This document shows, piece by piece, positions 40,019 to 48,423 of a stretch of 64,000 nucleotides of DNA. Within the stretch, counting starts at the first letter, position 1. Each line of letters begins with the position of its first letter. The notes beneath the pieces are model-generated. The model searched no databases. It was not told the DNA's origin and saw only the letters and a list, made by a program, of their open reading frames with translations. The DNA is from an uncultured Acetobacteraceae bacterium (lineage in GTDB: Bacteria; Pseudomonadota; Alphaproteobacteria; Acetobacterales; Acetobacteraceae), in NCBI GenBank assembly GCA_903907955.1, contig CAIVPZ010000086.1, positions 1 to 64,000 of the forward strand, given 5' to 3'. The position numbers were made by a program, and so were the translations under genes.

Positions 40019-40552
40019 ATGAGGCTGTTCGTCGGTCTGGATTTCCCCTGGGAAACCAAGCAACTGCTTGCCTCGCTGGCCGGCGGCATTCCCGGCGCGC
40101 GCTGGGTGCCGCCGGAGAACTACCATCTGACGCTGCGCTTCATCGGCGAGGTGCCGGCGCACGACGCCGAGGAAATCCATCATGCGCTGGCGGCGCTGCG
40201 GGCGCGCGCCTTCCCGCTGGTGCTGGCCGGCATGGGCACCTTCGCCAAGGGCGGGCAGGCGACCCAGCTCTGGGTGGGGGTGGAGCGGAACCCGTTGCTG
40301 GAGGCGCTGCGCAACAAGGTGGAAATCGCATTGCAACGGACCGGCTGCGAGCCGGAGCGGCGGCGCTTCACGCCGCACATCACGCTGGCGCGGCTGCGCG
40401 AGCCGGCGGCGGGCAAGCTGGTGGGGTTCGTGCAGAGCCACAACCTGTTCCGCGCCGGGCCGATGCCGGTGCAGCATTTCTTCCTGTTCAGCTCGAGGCT
40501 GGGCAAGGAGGCGTCGGTCTATACGCCGGAGGTCGAATATGCGCTCCACTAA
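40019..40552 (+). CDS. thpR: RNA 2',3'-cyclic phosphodiesterase
   Basis: A 177-residue 2H-phosphoesterase. The two HxTL/HxT motifs are YHLTLRF (residues 41-47) and PHITLARL (about 120-127), and the length is normal. ThpR opens 2',3'-cyclic phosphates of RNA to 2'-phosphate; the gene was formerly called ligT. The ATG at 40019 starts MRLFVGLDFP, the standard N-terminus. The following cobB gene overlaps its last 14 bp, so thpR-cobB and the glycosylase-like gene form one operon. Confidence 0.92.
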   Translation: MRLFVGLDFPWETKQLLASLAGGIPGARWVPPENYHLTLRFIGEVPAHDAEEIHHALAALRARAFPLVLAGMGTFAKGGQATQLWVGVERNPLLEALRNKVEIALQRTGCEPERRRFTPHITLARLREPAAGKLVGFVQSHNLFRAGPMPVQHFFLFSSRLGKEASVYTPEVEYALH

Positions 40553-41264
40553 GCGCCTGCCGCGGATCGTCGTGCTGACCGGGGCGGGGGTCAGCCGGGA
40601 ATCCGGGCTGGCGACGTTCCGCGACGCCGGCGGGGCGTGGCAGCAGGTCCGCATGGAGGACGTCGCCACGCCGGAAGGCTTCCGGCGCGATCCGGGCCGG
40701 GTGCATGCGTTCTACAACGCCCGCCGGGCGCAGCTCGATGCGGTGGCGCCGAACGCCGCGCATCTGGCGCTGGCGGCGCTGGAGCGGGAATGGGTGGCCC
40801 GCGGCGGCGCTTTCCTGCTGGTCACGCAGAACGTGGATGACCTGCATACCCGGGCCGGCAGCGCGCTGTTGCTGCAGATGCACGGGGCGCTGCGACGGGC
40901 GCGCTGCCTGCGGTGCGGCCAGAGCTTCGACTGGCAGGGCGACACGGCGGTGGACAGCGTTTGCCCGCGCTGCCGGCGGGCCGGCGGGGTGCGGCCGGAC
41001 ATCGTCTGGTTCGGCGAGGTGCCCATGCACCTGGAGGCGATCGGTGAGGCGCTGGAAGGCTGCGGCCTGTTCGTCTCGATCGGCACCTCGGGGAGCGTGT
41101 ATCCGGCGGCCGGGTTCGTCGCCGGGGTGCGCGGGCGGGCGCACACGGTGGAGCTGAACCTGGAGCCGTCGGACGGCGCGGCGCTGTTCGACGAAGCCCG
41201 GCATGGGCCGGCGACGCTGGTGGTGCCGGAATACGTGGCGGGGCTGCTGGAGCGGTTCGGGTGA
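40539..41264 (+). CDS. cobB: NAD-dependent protein deacylase (sirtuin)
   Basis: A 241-residue class III sirtuin. TGAGVSRESGLATFRDAGG (residues 14-32) and TQNVDDLHTRAGS bind NAD; the catalytic His is in MHGALRRARC. A zinc ribbon is CLRC...CPRC, and VRPDIVWFGEVP provides the conserved acyl-pocket region. It removes acetyl or succinyl groups from protein lysines. The ATG at 40539 lies inside thpR (14-bp overlap) and the stop overlaps the next gene's GTG by 4 bp. Confidence 0.94.
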   Translation: MRSTKRLPRIVVLTGAGVSRESGLATFRDAGGAWQQVRMEDVATPEGFRRDPGRVHAFYNARRAQLDAVAPNAAHLALAALEREWVARGGAFLLVTQNVDDLHTRAGSALLLQMHGALRRARCLRCGQSFDWQGDTAVDSVCPRCRRAGGVRPDIVWFGEVPMHLEAIGEALEGCGLFVSIGTSGSVYPAAGFVAGVRGRAHTVELNLEPSDGAALFDEARHGPATLVVPEYVAGLLERFG

Positions 41265-41842
41265 GCGCTGCGGCGCTGGAGCGTGTGGCCGCCGAGGCGC
41301 GAGCCTGCACCCTGTGCACCGACCTGCCGCTTGGCCCCCGGCCGGTGTTCCGGGTGTCGGCCACGGCGCGGCTGCTGATCATCGGCCAGGCGCCGGGGAC
41401 CAGGGTGCATGCCACCGGCATCCCCTGGAACGATCCGTCCGGCGACCGGCTGCGCCTCTGGCTCGGCATGGACCGCGACACGTTCTACGACACCGCGCGC
41501 ATCGCCATCGTGCCGTCGGGGCTGTGCTACCCGGGGCGCCTGCCGGGCGGCGGCGACGCGCCGCCGAAGCCGGTCTGCGCGCCGACCTGGCATCCGCGCC
41601 TGTTGCCGCTGATGCCGGCGGTCGCGCTGACGCTGCTGGTGGGGTCGTATGCGCAGGCGCTGGTGCTCGGGCCGGGCGCGGTGGGCGCGCGGGTGCGGGG
41701 TTTCGCCGGGTTGCTGCCGCGGTATTTCCCGCTGCCGCATCCGTCGTGGCGAACCACCGGCTGGGAGCGGCGCAATCCGTGGTTCGCGGCGGAGGTGCTG
41801 CCGGCGTTGCGGGCGGCGGTGGCGGGTCCGACCGCCCCGTAG
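41261..41842 (+). CDS. Uracil-DNA glycosylase superfamily protein
   Basis: A 193-residue member of the UDG-like superfamily. ARACTLCTDLPLGPRPV resembles the Cys-containing start of family 4/5 and related groups. The active-site-like LIIGQAPGTRVHATGIPWNDPSGDRLRLWLGM and the C-terminal PLPHPSWR (the H-P-S motif that in UDGs holds the catalytic or flipping histidine) are clear. Only two N-terminal cysteines are seen, so a family 4 Fe-S cluster is unlikely. Start GTG overlaps the cobB TGA. It may repair deaminated bases; activity of this subgroup is not known to me. Confidence 0.82.
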   Translation: MSAAALERVAAEARACTLCTDLPLGPRPVFRVSATARLLIIGQAPGTRVHATGIPWNDPSGDRLRLWLGMDRDTFYDTARIAIVPSGLCYPGRLPGGGDAPPKPVCAPTWHPRLLPLMPAVALTLLVGSYAQALVLGPGAVGARVRGFAGLLPRYFPLPHPSWRTTGWERRNPWFAAEVLPALRAAVAGPTAP

Positions 41843-41867
41843 GCGCTCGGCAAGGATGGCCGGTGGG

Positions 41868-42884
41868 TTAACCCTGCACCGGCGTCAGGTTGGCGAGGAA
41901 CCGCTCGGCGCAGGCCTGCCAGGAGAACCGCTCGGCGTGCATCCGGCAGGCGACGCGGTCGCCCTGCAGCGCGCGCAGGCAGGCCGCGCGCAGGTCGTGG
42001 TCGAGGGCGCCGATATTCGCCGCCCCCTCCAGCACGTCCACCGGCCCGGTCACCGGAAAGGCGGCCACCGGCGTGCCGCAGGCCAGCGCTTCCAGCAGCA
42101 CCAGCCCGAACGTGTCGGTAAGCGACGGGAACACGAACACGTCCGCGCCCGCATAGGCGCGCGCCAGGTCCGCCCCGTGCAGCACGCCGGCAAAATGCAC
42201 GTCCGGGTAACGCTGCCGCAAAGCCGCCAGTTGCGGGCCGTCCCCCACCACAACCTTCGACCCGGGCAGGTCGAGGGCGAGAAAGGCGCCGATGTTCTTT
42301 TCCACCGCCACCCGGCCGACATACAGGAACACCGGGCCGGGCAGCCCCCAGTCGCGCCGCGGTTCCGGGCGGAACAGGTCGAGTTCGACGCCGCGCGACC
42401 ACCGCCGGAGGTTGCGGAACCCATGCCCTTCAAGGTCGTGTTGCAGGCTCGCGGTCGCCACCATCAGGCCGCTGCTGGGGCGGTGGAAGTGGCGCAGCAA
42501 GGCATAGGGAATGCTCGGCGGAAGTCCGATCCGGGCCTGCAGGTATTCCGGAAACCTGGTGTGGAAGGCGGTGCTGAAGGGCATGCTGTTGCGCAGCGCC
42601 CAGCTGCGCGCCGAGAGGCCGAGCGGGCCTTCGGTGGAGATGTGCAGCGCCTCCGGGCGAAAGGCATCGATCAACCGGTCCAGCCGCCGGCGCGGCAGCA
42701 CCGCGAGGCGAATGCTGGAATAGGTCGGGCACGGAACGGTGCGGAACCGGTCCGGGCCGATCACCTCCACCACGTGCCCCATGGTGCGCAGTTCCTGCGC
42801 CACCGTGCGCAGCGTGCGCACCACCCCGTTCACCTGGGGTTCCCAGGCATCGGTCACGATCAGGATTCGCTGGCCGGCCGGCAT
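41868..42884 (-). CDS. Family 4 glycosyltransferase
   Basis: A GT-B glycosyltransferase of 338 residues from ATG 42884; a TTG at 42953 would add 23 residues and overlap the upstream gene by 50 bp. The N-terminal ILIVTDAWEPQVNGVVRTL matches GT4 enzymes that glycosylate diacylglycerol or inositol lipids. FLYVGRVAVEKNIGAFL begins the donor domain, and SLTDTFGLVLLEALACGTPVAAFP is the nucleotide-sugar-binding EX7E region. It is coupled to an LpxH-like phosphoesterase and lies next to a lipid kinase, so a membrane glycolipid is the probable product. The sugar and acceptor are unproven. Confidence 0.85.
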   Translation of the reverse strand: MPAGQRILIVTDAWEPQVNGVVRTLRTVAQELRTMGHVVEVIGPDRFRTVPCPTYSSIRLAVLPRRRLDRLIDAFRPEALHISTEGPLGLSARSWALRNSMPFSTAFHTRFPEYLQARIGLPPSIPYALLRHFHRPSSGLMVATASLQHDLEGHGFRNLRRWSRGVELDLFRPEPRRDWGLPGPVFLYVGRVAVEKNIGAFLALDLPGSKVVVGDGPQLAALRQRYPDVHFAGVLHGADLARAYAGADVFVFPSLTDTFGLVLLEALACGTPVAAFPVTGPVDVLEGAANIGALDHDLRAACLRALQGDRVACRMHAERFSWQACAERFLANLTPVQG

Positions 42885-42903
42885 GGCGACCGGCAGCGCC
42901 GCC

Positions 42904-43734
42904 TCAGACGGTTTCAGGGAGTCGAACACTGTGCCGGCCGGTCGGGCGCGCAAAGAAGGACAGCCGGTTCAGCGCCGCCCAGTCGATCAACTCCAGCCGG
43001 CCATCATGGTGCTCGACCACTGCGGTACAGCTTTCCACCCAGTCGCCGTCATTGAGGTAGAGCACGCCGTTCACCTCGCGCATCTCAGCCTGGTGGATGT
43101 GGCCGCACACCACGCCGTCGAAGCCGCGGCGGATCGCTTCGCCGGTCAGCGCGCCCTCGAACCGGTCAACCGCCTTCACCGCTTCCTTCACCTGGCGCTT
43201 GGCCCAGGCCGAGAGCGACCAGTACGGATAGCCGAACCAGCGCCGCCCGACATTGAACCAGCGGTTGACGACCAGCGCGGCAGTATAGGCGTGGTCGCCG
43301 AGCACCGCCAGAATCTTGGCGTAACGCACCACGCTGTCGAACTCGTCGCCATGGATCACCAGCAGCCGGCGCCCGTCGGCGGTGATGTGCGTCGCCTCGG
43401 CGGCCAGCCGGATGCCGGCCACGTCCAGCCCCAGCGTCAGCCAGGAGCGGAACATCTCGTCGTGGTTGCCCGGGATGTACACCACCTCGGCGCCGTTGCG
43501 GGCGTGCCGGAGCACCAGCCGCACCACCTCGTCATGCGCCTCGTCCCAGTACCACGACCGTTTCAGCCGCCAGCCGTCGATGATGTCGCCGACAAGATAG
43601 AGGTGCTCGCAGGACACCCGGCGCAGGAAATCGGCCAGGAAATCGGTGCGGCAGCCCCGCGTGCCGAGATGGGTGTCGGAGATGAACACGGCCCGGTATT
43701 GCCGCGCCGATAGCCCCGGCGAGAGTGCGTTCAT
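42904..43734 (-). CDS. LpxH-like metallophosphoesterase
   Basis: A 276-residue calcineurin-like phosphoesterase of the COG2908 type. All five metal-binding motifs are visible: ISDTHLGT, LVGDIIDGW, IPGNHDE, VIHGDEFD and CGHIHQAE. This group includes UDP-2,3-diacylglucosamine hydrolase and relatives found beside glycolipid glycosyltransferases. The middle segment (residues about 145-200, many Trp/Tyr/Arg) replaces the usual lipid-binding cap. The start is ATG 43734. Upstream, tandem 29-bp-spaced repeats may be an operator. Confidence 0.87.
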   Translation of the reverse strand: MNALSPGLSARQYRAVFISDTHLGTRGCRTDFLADFLRRVSCEHLYLVGDIIDGWRLKRSWYWDEAHDEVVRLVLRHARNGAEVVYIPGNHDEMFRSWLTLGLDVAGIRLAAEATHITADGRRLLVIHGDEFDSVVRYAKILAVLGDHAYTAALVVNRWFNVGRRWFGYPYWSLSAWAKRQVKEAVKAVDRFEGALTGEAIRRGFDGVVCGHIHQAEMREVNGVLYLNDGDWVESCTAVVEHHDGRLELIDWAALNRLSFFARPTGRHSVRLPETV

Positions 43735-43740
43735 GCGCGT

Positions 43741-43785
43741 CGCAAATCCTGATCGGCGTAAACCATTGTCGCGAATCCTGATCGG
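43741..43785. repeat. Tandem direct repeat upstream of the phosphoesterase gene
   Basis: CGCAAATCCTGATCGG (43741-43756) recurs as CGCGAATCCTGATCGG (43770-43785), 29 bp apart, with further partial similarity after each copy (AAACCATTG versus CAAGCATTG). The first copy is only 7 bp from the ATG of the minus-strand phosphoesterase gene. It could be an operator or a small duplication. It does not match a PhoB box. Confidence 0.6.
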
Positions 43786-43938
43786 GGGTCAAGCATTGCG
43801 GTCCCTCAGCAGATACGGCGCGCCGGGCGCGGCGCACGTGAAACTTCCATGACCCGGCAGGCCGGAGGGCGATGGCGCGAAGTTCATCGCGGCGCCGCGG
43901 GCATGTCACGGAATCGCAATGGAAGGCTGGGATAAGCG

Positions 43939-44820
43939 ATGTCCCCCACCATGATAGTCATCTTCAACCCCACCGCCGGGCGCCGCCGCACCCAGTTGCT
44001 CTGGCGGGTGCTCGACGTGCTGGTCGAGAACGGCGTGCGCATCGACCTGGCGCGCACCCGCCGGCGCGGCCATGCGACCGACCTCGCGCGCGCAGCGGCG
44101 TGCGCCGGCGCGCCCCTGGTGGTGGCCGCCGGCGGCGACGGCACGGTGGCCGAGGTCGTCGCCGGCCTGCTCGGCACGCCGGCGCGGCTCGGCATCATTC
44201 CGCTCGGCACCGCCAATGTGCTGGCCCGCGAGCTTGCCCTGCCGATGCAGCCGCGCGCCGTTGCCGCCGCGCTGGCCTTCGGCCGCACCCGCCCGCTCTG
44301 GCCGGGCATCGCCCAGACCAGCGACGGCACCAGGCTGTTCGTGCAGATGCTCGGCGCCGGCTTCGATGCGCAGGTGGTGCACCGGCTGGCGCCGCCGCTG
44401 AAGCGCCTGCTCGGCCGCGGCGCCTACGTGCTGCAGACCCTCGGCGAGGCGGTGCGCTACCCCTATCCGCCGCTGCGCGTGCGCATCGACGGCGTCGAGC
44501 GGCCGGCCGCCAGCGTCGTGGTGTGCAAGGGGCGCCTGTATGGCGGCCCCTACCTGCTGGCGCCGGATGCCAGTCCCGGCGCGCCCGGCTTCACGGTGGC
44601 GCTGTTCGGGGCCGGCTGCACGCTGGCCACGCTCGGCTACAGTGCCGCCCTGCCGCTGAACCTGCTGCCGCATGTCCCCGGACTTGCGCTGCTGCGCGGG
44701 CGGGAGATCGAGATCCGCGCCGATGGATGTGTCCCGGCCCAGGCCGACGGCGACGCCGCGGGGGCCACGCCGCTGCTGATCCGCGATTCCGAGTCCAGCA
44801 TCGAGGTGGTGGTGGGGTAG
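43939..44820 (+). CDS. Diacylglycerol kinase-family lipid kinase
   Basis: A 293-residue YegS/DagK-type kinase. The ATP site is VVAAGGDGTVAEVVAGLLG (residues about 60-78), and PLGTANVLARELALP follows, both diagnostic. IVIFNPTAGRR begins the fold. Members phosphorylate diacylglycerol, sphingosine or related lipids at the inner membrane face. It is divergent from the phosphoesterase-glycosyltransferase pair, and the three suggest a shared lipid pathway. ATG 43939 has weak upstream purines (GGGATAAGCG). Confidence 0.88.
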   Translation: MSPTMIVIFNPTAGRRRTQLLWRVLDVLVENGVRIDLARTRRRGHATDLARAAACAGAPLVVAAGGDGTVAEVVAGLLGTPARLGIIPLGTANVLARELALPMQPRAVAAALAFGRTRPLWPGIAQTSDGTRLFVQMLGAGFDAQVVHRLAPPLKRLLGRGAYVLQTLGEAVRYPYPPLRVRIDGVERPAASVVVCKGRLYGGPYLLAPDASPGAPGFTVALFGAGCTLATLGYSAALPLNLLPHVPGLALLRGREIEIRADGCVPAQADGDAAGATPLLIRDSESSIEVVVG

Positions 44821-44845
44821 CCGGCCCGGTCGTGGCCGGGGTCGC

Positions 44846-45778
44846 TCACCCGCCGCGCAGCTTCGCGTGCAGCCGTTCCACCTCCGCCCGGGCCGGATGG
44901 GCGGTGCCGGTGTGCATCACCGCGGCCGCGCCGCCCGCCATGCCCCAGGCGAAGGCGTCCGCATCGGTGGCACCGCGCGCCAGTGCCAGCACCATCGCCC
45001 CGGTGAAGCTGTCGCCGGCCCCGACCGCGCTGCGTGCCTCCACCTCGACCGGCGGCAGATGCAGCACGCCGGCGGCGGTCGCCAGCAGGGCGCCGAGATG
45101 ACCCCGGGTGACAGCGATACGCTCCGCCACGCCGGCACGGACCATGGCCGAGGCGGCCTGCTCCAGCTCGCCGGCATGCCGCAGCTTGTGGCCGGCCAGC
45201 GCCTCGAACTCGCCCAGGCTCGGCTTGATCAGCGCGATTCCCTTGCCGAGGGCCGCCCGCAGCGCGGCGCCCGAGCTGTCCAGCACGAAATGCCGGCCGG
45301 TGCGGGCCGCGAGCGCGGCGACCCGGGCGTAGAAATCCTCCGGCATCCCCGGCGCCAGGCTGCCGCTGGCGACGATCCAGTCGCCCGGTTCCTGCCCCAC
45401 CGCCGCCAGCGCCGCCTGCCATTCCGGCTCGGTGACCTGCGGCCCCTCGGCGACGAAGCGGTATTCCTTCCGGCTGGTCCGGTCATGCACGGTGTAGCTG
45501 ATGCGGGTGCGGCCGGCGATCGGCACGGCGCGGCAGCGCACGTGATCCTCGGCCAGCAATTCCTCGAGGAACAGGCCGGGGAAGCCGCCGGCGAGCACCA
45601 CCGCCAGCACGTCGCCGCCAAGCTCGTGCACCACCCGCGCGACATTGACGCCGCCGCCGCCGGGGTCCTGCATTTCGTTGAAGGTGCGCACCTTGTGGAC
45701 GGGCCGCACCGCATCGGCATCGCAGGCGATGTCCACGGTCGGGTTGACGGTCAGGGTGATGATTCGGGGTTCGGTCAC
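44846..45778 (-). CDS. 1-phosphofructokinase-type hexose kinase (PfkB family)
   Basis: A 310-residue ribokinase-fold sugar kinase. ITLTVNPTVDIACD and DPGGGGVNVARVVHELGG form the substrate lid and binding region of the FruK/LacC/PfkB branch. The C-terminal anion-hole signature is VGAGDSFTGAMVLALARG. Candidate substrates are fructose 6-phosphate, fructose 1-phosphate or tagatose 6-phosphate; the sequence alone does not decide. The start is GTG 45778. It is divergent from the creatininase gene across 107 bp. Confidence 0.87.
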   Translation of the reverse strand: MTEPRIITLTVNPTVDIACDADAVRPVHKVRTFNEMQDPGGGGVNVARVVHELGGDVLAVVLAGGFPGLFLEELLAEDHVRCRAVPIAGRTRISYTVHDRTSRKEYRFVAEGPQVTEPEWQAALAAVGQEPGDWIVASGSLAPGMPEDFYARVAALAARTGRHFVLDSSGAALRAALGKGIALIKPSLGEFEALAGHKLRHAGELEQAASAMVRAGVAERIAVTRGHLGALLATAAGVLHLPPVEVEARSAVGAGDSFTGAMVLALARGATDADAFAWGMAGGAAAVMHTGTAHPARAEVERLHAKLRGG

Positions 45779-45885
45779 CGGCGCAGCTTCTTTCCCAGCG
45801 GGGCGGAGCGGTCAAGCGGATCGTTGACCGCGCGCCCGCGCGGCGGAACACTCCCGGCCGATGCACGGGAGGGAAGGCACGATCC

Positions 45886-46623
45886 ATGCAACTCGCGCTC
45901 TGCACCTGGCAGGAGGTGGAGGAATATCTCGGCCGCCGGACCGGCATCATCATTCCGATCGGCTCGGTCGAGCAGCACGGCCCGAACGGGCTGATCGGCA
46001 CCGACCATCTCACCGCCGAGGCGGTCGCCCAGGGGGTCGGTGAGCGCCTGGGCTGCCTGGTGGCGCCGACGCTCGCCTATGGCATGTCGCAGCACCATCT
46101 GGGCTTCGCCGGCTCGGCGACCCTGAAGCCGTCCACGCTGATGCTGGTGGTGCGCGACGTGGTGCAGTCGCTGGCGGTGCACGGGTTCCGGCGGTTCTTC
46201 TTCATCAACGGCCATGGCGGCAACATCGCCAGCGTCACCGCCGCCTTCGACGAGGTCTACGCCATGCGCTCGCTCGGCGAGGCGGGGCAGCCGGTGCGCT
46301 GCCGCCTGAGCTTCTGGTTCGGGCCGCGCACCCGGGCGCTGACGGCGGCGCTGTACGGCGAGTCCGAGGGCGGCCACGCCACCTGCTCGGAAGTGTCGCT
46401 GATGCAGTATTGCCGGCCGCAGGCGATCAAGACCGCGCCGATGTCGCCGCATCTGGCGCCGGCCTCGGGCGGTTTTTTCGACGCCGCCGACTACCGCGCC
46501 CGCTTCCCGGACGGGCGCATCGGCTCGGCGCCGTCGCTGGCCTCGCCCGAACATGGCCGGCAACTGTACGAGACCGCGGTGGAGGATATGGCGGAGGCGT
46601 ACCAGGCGTTTCTGGCCTGCTGA
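45886..46623 (+). CDS. Creatininase family amidohydrolase
   Basis: A 245-residue cytosolic metal-dependent hydrolase. PIGSVEQHGPNGLIGTDHL provides the first metal ligands (Glu, His, Asp), INGHGGN the central one and SEGGHATCSEVS the last. Members cleave cyclic amides (creatinine) or formamide intermediates such as those in riboflavin/F420 breakdown and mycofactocin-type pathways. No neighbour points to a specific pathway. ATG 45886 has GGGAGGGAAGG about 10 bp upstream. The TGA stop is the first codon of repeat copy D. Confidence 0.88.
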   Translation: MQLALCTWQEVEEYLGRRTGIIIPIGSVEQHGPNGLIGTDHLTAEAVAQGVGERLGCLVAPTLAYGMSQHHLGFAGSATLKPSTLMLVVRDVVQSLAVHGFRRFFFINGHGGNIASVTAAFDEVYAMRSLGEAGQPVRCRLSFWFGPRTRALTAALYGESEGGHATCSEVSLMQYCRPQAIKTAPMSPHLAPASGGFFDAADYRARFPDGRIGSAPSLASPEHGRQLYETAVEDMAEAYQAFLAC

Positions 46624-46724
46624 GAGTTTGTGAATGAATGCCCGCGGCGCTCGGTTCTTGCCGGAAACGCTCAATGATATCAGCGGGCTTTCATTCGCAA
46701 GTTCGATTGCTTCACACGCTCTGA
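46621..46724 (+). repeat. 104-bp structured repeat, copy D
   Basis: Starts with the creatininase stop codon (TGAGAGTTTG) and ends CACGCTCTGA. The inner stem is TGAATGAATGCCCGC against GCGGGCTTTCATTCG. CTCAATGAT begins at offset 49 (46670) exactly as in copies A-C. GGCCGGCG follows, as after copy C. The 153 bp from here to 46877 hold no other recognised feature except an AAGGGGAG ribosome site. Confidence 0.9.
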
Positions 46725-46877
46725 GGCCGGCGGTGCCGGTCCACGCTCGCTAGAGGTGGCCAATGCGACTAAGCCCCATTGAAAAACGCTGGTCACAAGC
46801 GATGATCCTTCAGCTCTCTCAAGGCTGAACGCCTGGGGGTTCGCTGTCACATCATCATCGCACCAAGGGGAGTTCCC

Positions 46878-47333
46878 ATGGCGAGACAAGCCGGCCGCCG
46901 GTTGGCGGCTGTCGCGCTCCTGCTGGTTGGCGCAACGGCGGCGCGCGCCGACATCGCGCCGCCCTATGGCGGCTGGCGTGGCGCGCGGCGACCGCTGCCG
47001 CCGGCGTCATGCACCAAGGTCCGCATCCACGCCGTCGACGGCGCGCAGCTCGACCGTCAGGGCAACGCGGGAACCCTCTCCGCCAATGGCACCGCCTCGA
47101 CGGGCGGCTGGCATGACGCCGAACTGCGCCTGGTCACCGTCGATCGCAACGAAGCGCGCGGGGCGACGGCGATCTACGAGCTGGTCGGCTGCCCGCCCGA
47201 AACCAGTGCCGGCGGCTCCACTCGCCTCACCGCGGCAACGCCGCTGCCGCCTGCCCGGGTGCACCGCATCGTCATCAAGGCGGCAACCAACGAGCAAACC
47301 GTCGACCTTGATGCGCCGCTCCCGCCTCGTTAG
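46878..47333 (+). CDS. Small secreted protein of unknown function
   Basis: A 151-residue protein with a signal peptide (residues 1-24, ending ARA-DI). The mature part has only two cysteines (in PASCTKV and VGCPPET), which could form a disulfide, and a beta-strand-like pattern with alternating Val/Leu/Arg. I recognise no family. AAGGGGAG precedes ATG 46878. The following membrane protein gene overlaps it by 23 bp, so the two are probably translated together and may work together at the envelope. Confidence 0.75.
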   Translation: MARQAGRRLAAVALLLVGATAARADIAPPYGGWRGARRPLPPASCTKVRIHAVDGAQLDRQGNAGTLSANGTASTGGWHDAELRLVTVDRNEARGATAIYELVGCPPETSAGGSTRLTAATPLPPARVHRIVIKAATNEQTVDLDAPLPPR

Positions 47334-48423
47334 CCCGCTCGCCGCGGCGAGCGGCGCTGTCGGCATGCTGTGCTTCGCCACGCTTGCCGTCCTGGCGCCG
47401 CTCGCGACCTACACGGTGACCCTCGCGGTGTTCGGCCTGCCGCATGTGCTGAGCGAGTTGCGCTATGTCGACCGGCGTTTCGGCCGGCGGCTCGAGCGGC
47501 GGTTTCTGCTGCCGATCGTGGTGTTGCTGCCGCTGATCGTGGCGATCCGTGCCAGTGTGGTGTTCCATCTGGTGCCGCCGGATATCGGCATTCCCGCCGA
47601 ACTCGGCGGGGTGGCGATCCTGGCCCTCGCCTGCGCGCGGGGGCCGGCCGGCCGGACCGGCCTGGCGCTGCTGGTTGGCGGCACGATCGGCGGGGCGACC
47701 GCGGCCGCGCCCTATGCGACCGCGATTACGCTTTCCATTCTCCATAATCTGACCCCGCTCGGCTTCCTGTGGCAGATCGCGCCGCCGGCGTGGCGAAGCC
47801 GGGTCATGGGCTGGGCGGCCGCGGCTTTCCTCGGCTTGCCGCTGCTGGTGGCATCGGGCTGGCCGGGCGTCGCGCTGCACGGGCTGCTGGGTTCCGGCAT
47901 GGCGCTCGATCCGTTGCAGGCCGGACCGCTGGCGGCGAATCTGTTCGTCTATGTGCCGCCGCCATTCGCCGCCACGCCGCAGGCGGTGGACCTGTTCACC
48001 GCCTCGGTCGTCGCGCAGGGCGCGCATTACGCGGCCGTCATCGTGCTTCTGCCGTTCCTGCTCGGCCGGCTCGACGGCCAGGCAGGCGGGCGCCTTCCCT
48101 GGCCGGCCGGCAAAATCTTCGCCGGCCTGTGCATTGCCGCCGGCGCCGTCAGCCTGGCGCGTTTCCTCGGCGGGTTTGCCGAGGCGCGCGCCCTCTACGG
48201 CATCGCCGCATCGGTGCACGCCTGGATCGAAATCCCGGTGTTGATCCTCGCCCTGACCGGCGGCGCTCAGCCATCGAGCCAAAGCCCGAGCGAAAACGAG
48301 CCGGCATTGGCGATCAGTGAAACCACCAGCGCACGATCGAGGCGCAGCCCTGCCATCCAGGCAATCAGGCCGGCCTCGACCAGCACGACGATGACTTCCG
48401 ACCCGATGATCGACGGCCAATAG
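47311..48423 (+). CDS. Histidine-bearing polytopic membrane protein of unknown function
   Basis: A 370-residue protein with about nine hydrophobic segments. Conserved-looking histidines sit in or near them: FGLPHVLSELRYVD (His45), SILHNLTPL (His145), QGAHYAAVIVLLP (His239) and ASVHAWIEIPVL (His303). This pattern faintly recalls Brp/Blh-type membrane oxygenases, which open with a G-x-P-H motif, but I would not assign that activity. The last about 50 residues are hydrophilic and are encoded antisense to the next gene (157-bp convergent overlap), so the biological C-terminus may be shorter. It overlaps the upstream secreted-protein gene by 23 bp. Confidence 0.7.
   Translation: MRRSRLVSPLAAASGAVGMLCFATLAVLAPLATYTVTLAVFGLPHVLSELRYVDRRFGRRLERRFLLPIVVLLPLIVAIRASVVFHLVPPDIGIPAELGGVAILALACARGPAGRTGLALLVGGTIGGATAAAPYATAITLSILHNLTPLGFLWQIAPPAWRSRVMGWAAAAFLGLPLLVASGWPGVALHGLLGSGMALDPLQAGPLAANLFVYVPPPFAATPQAVDLFTASVVAQGAHYAAVIVLLPFLLGRLDGQAGGRLPWPAGKIFAGLCIAAGAVSLARFLGGFAEARALYGIAASVHAWIEIPVLILALTGGAQPSSQSPSENEPALAISETTSARSRRSPAIQAIRPASTSTTMTSDPMIDGQ

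Noticed and set aside
43741-43785. PhoB box upstream of the phosphoesterase gene
   Set aside because: The repeat is 16 bp with 29-bp spacing and does not resemble the 11-bp CTGTCAT-type units.
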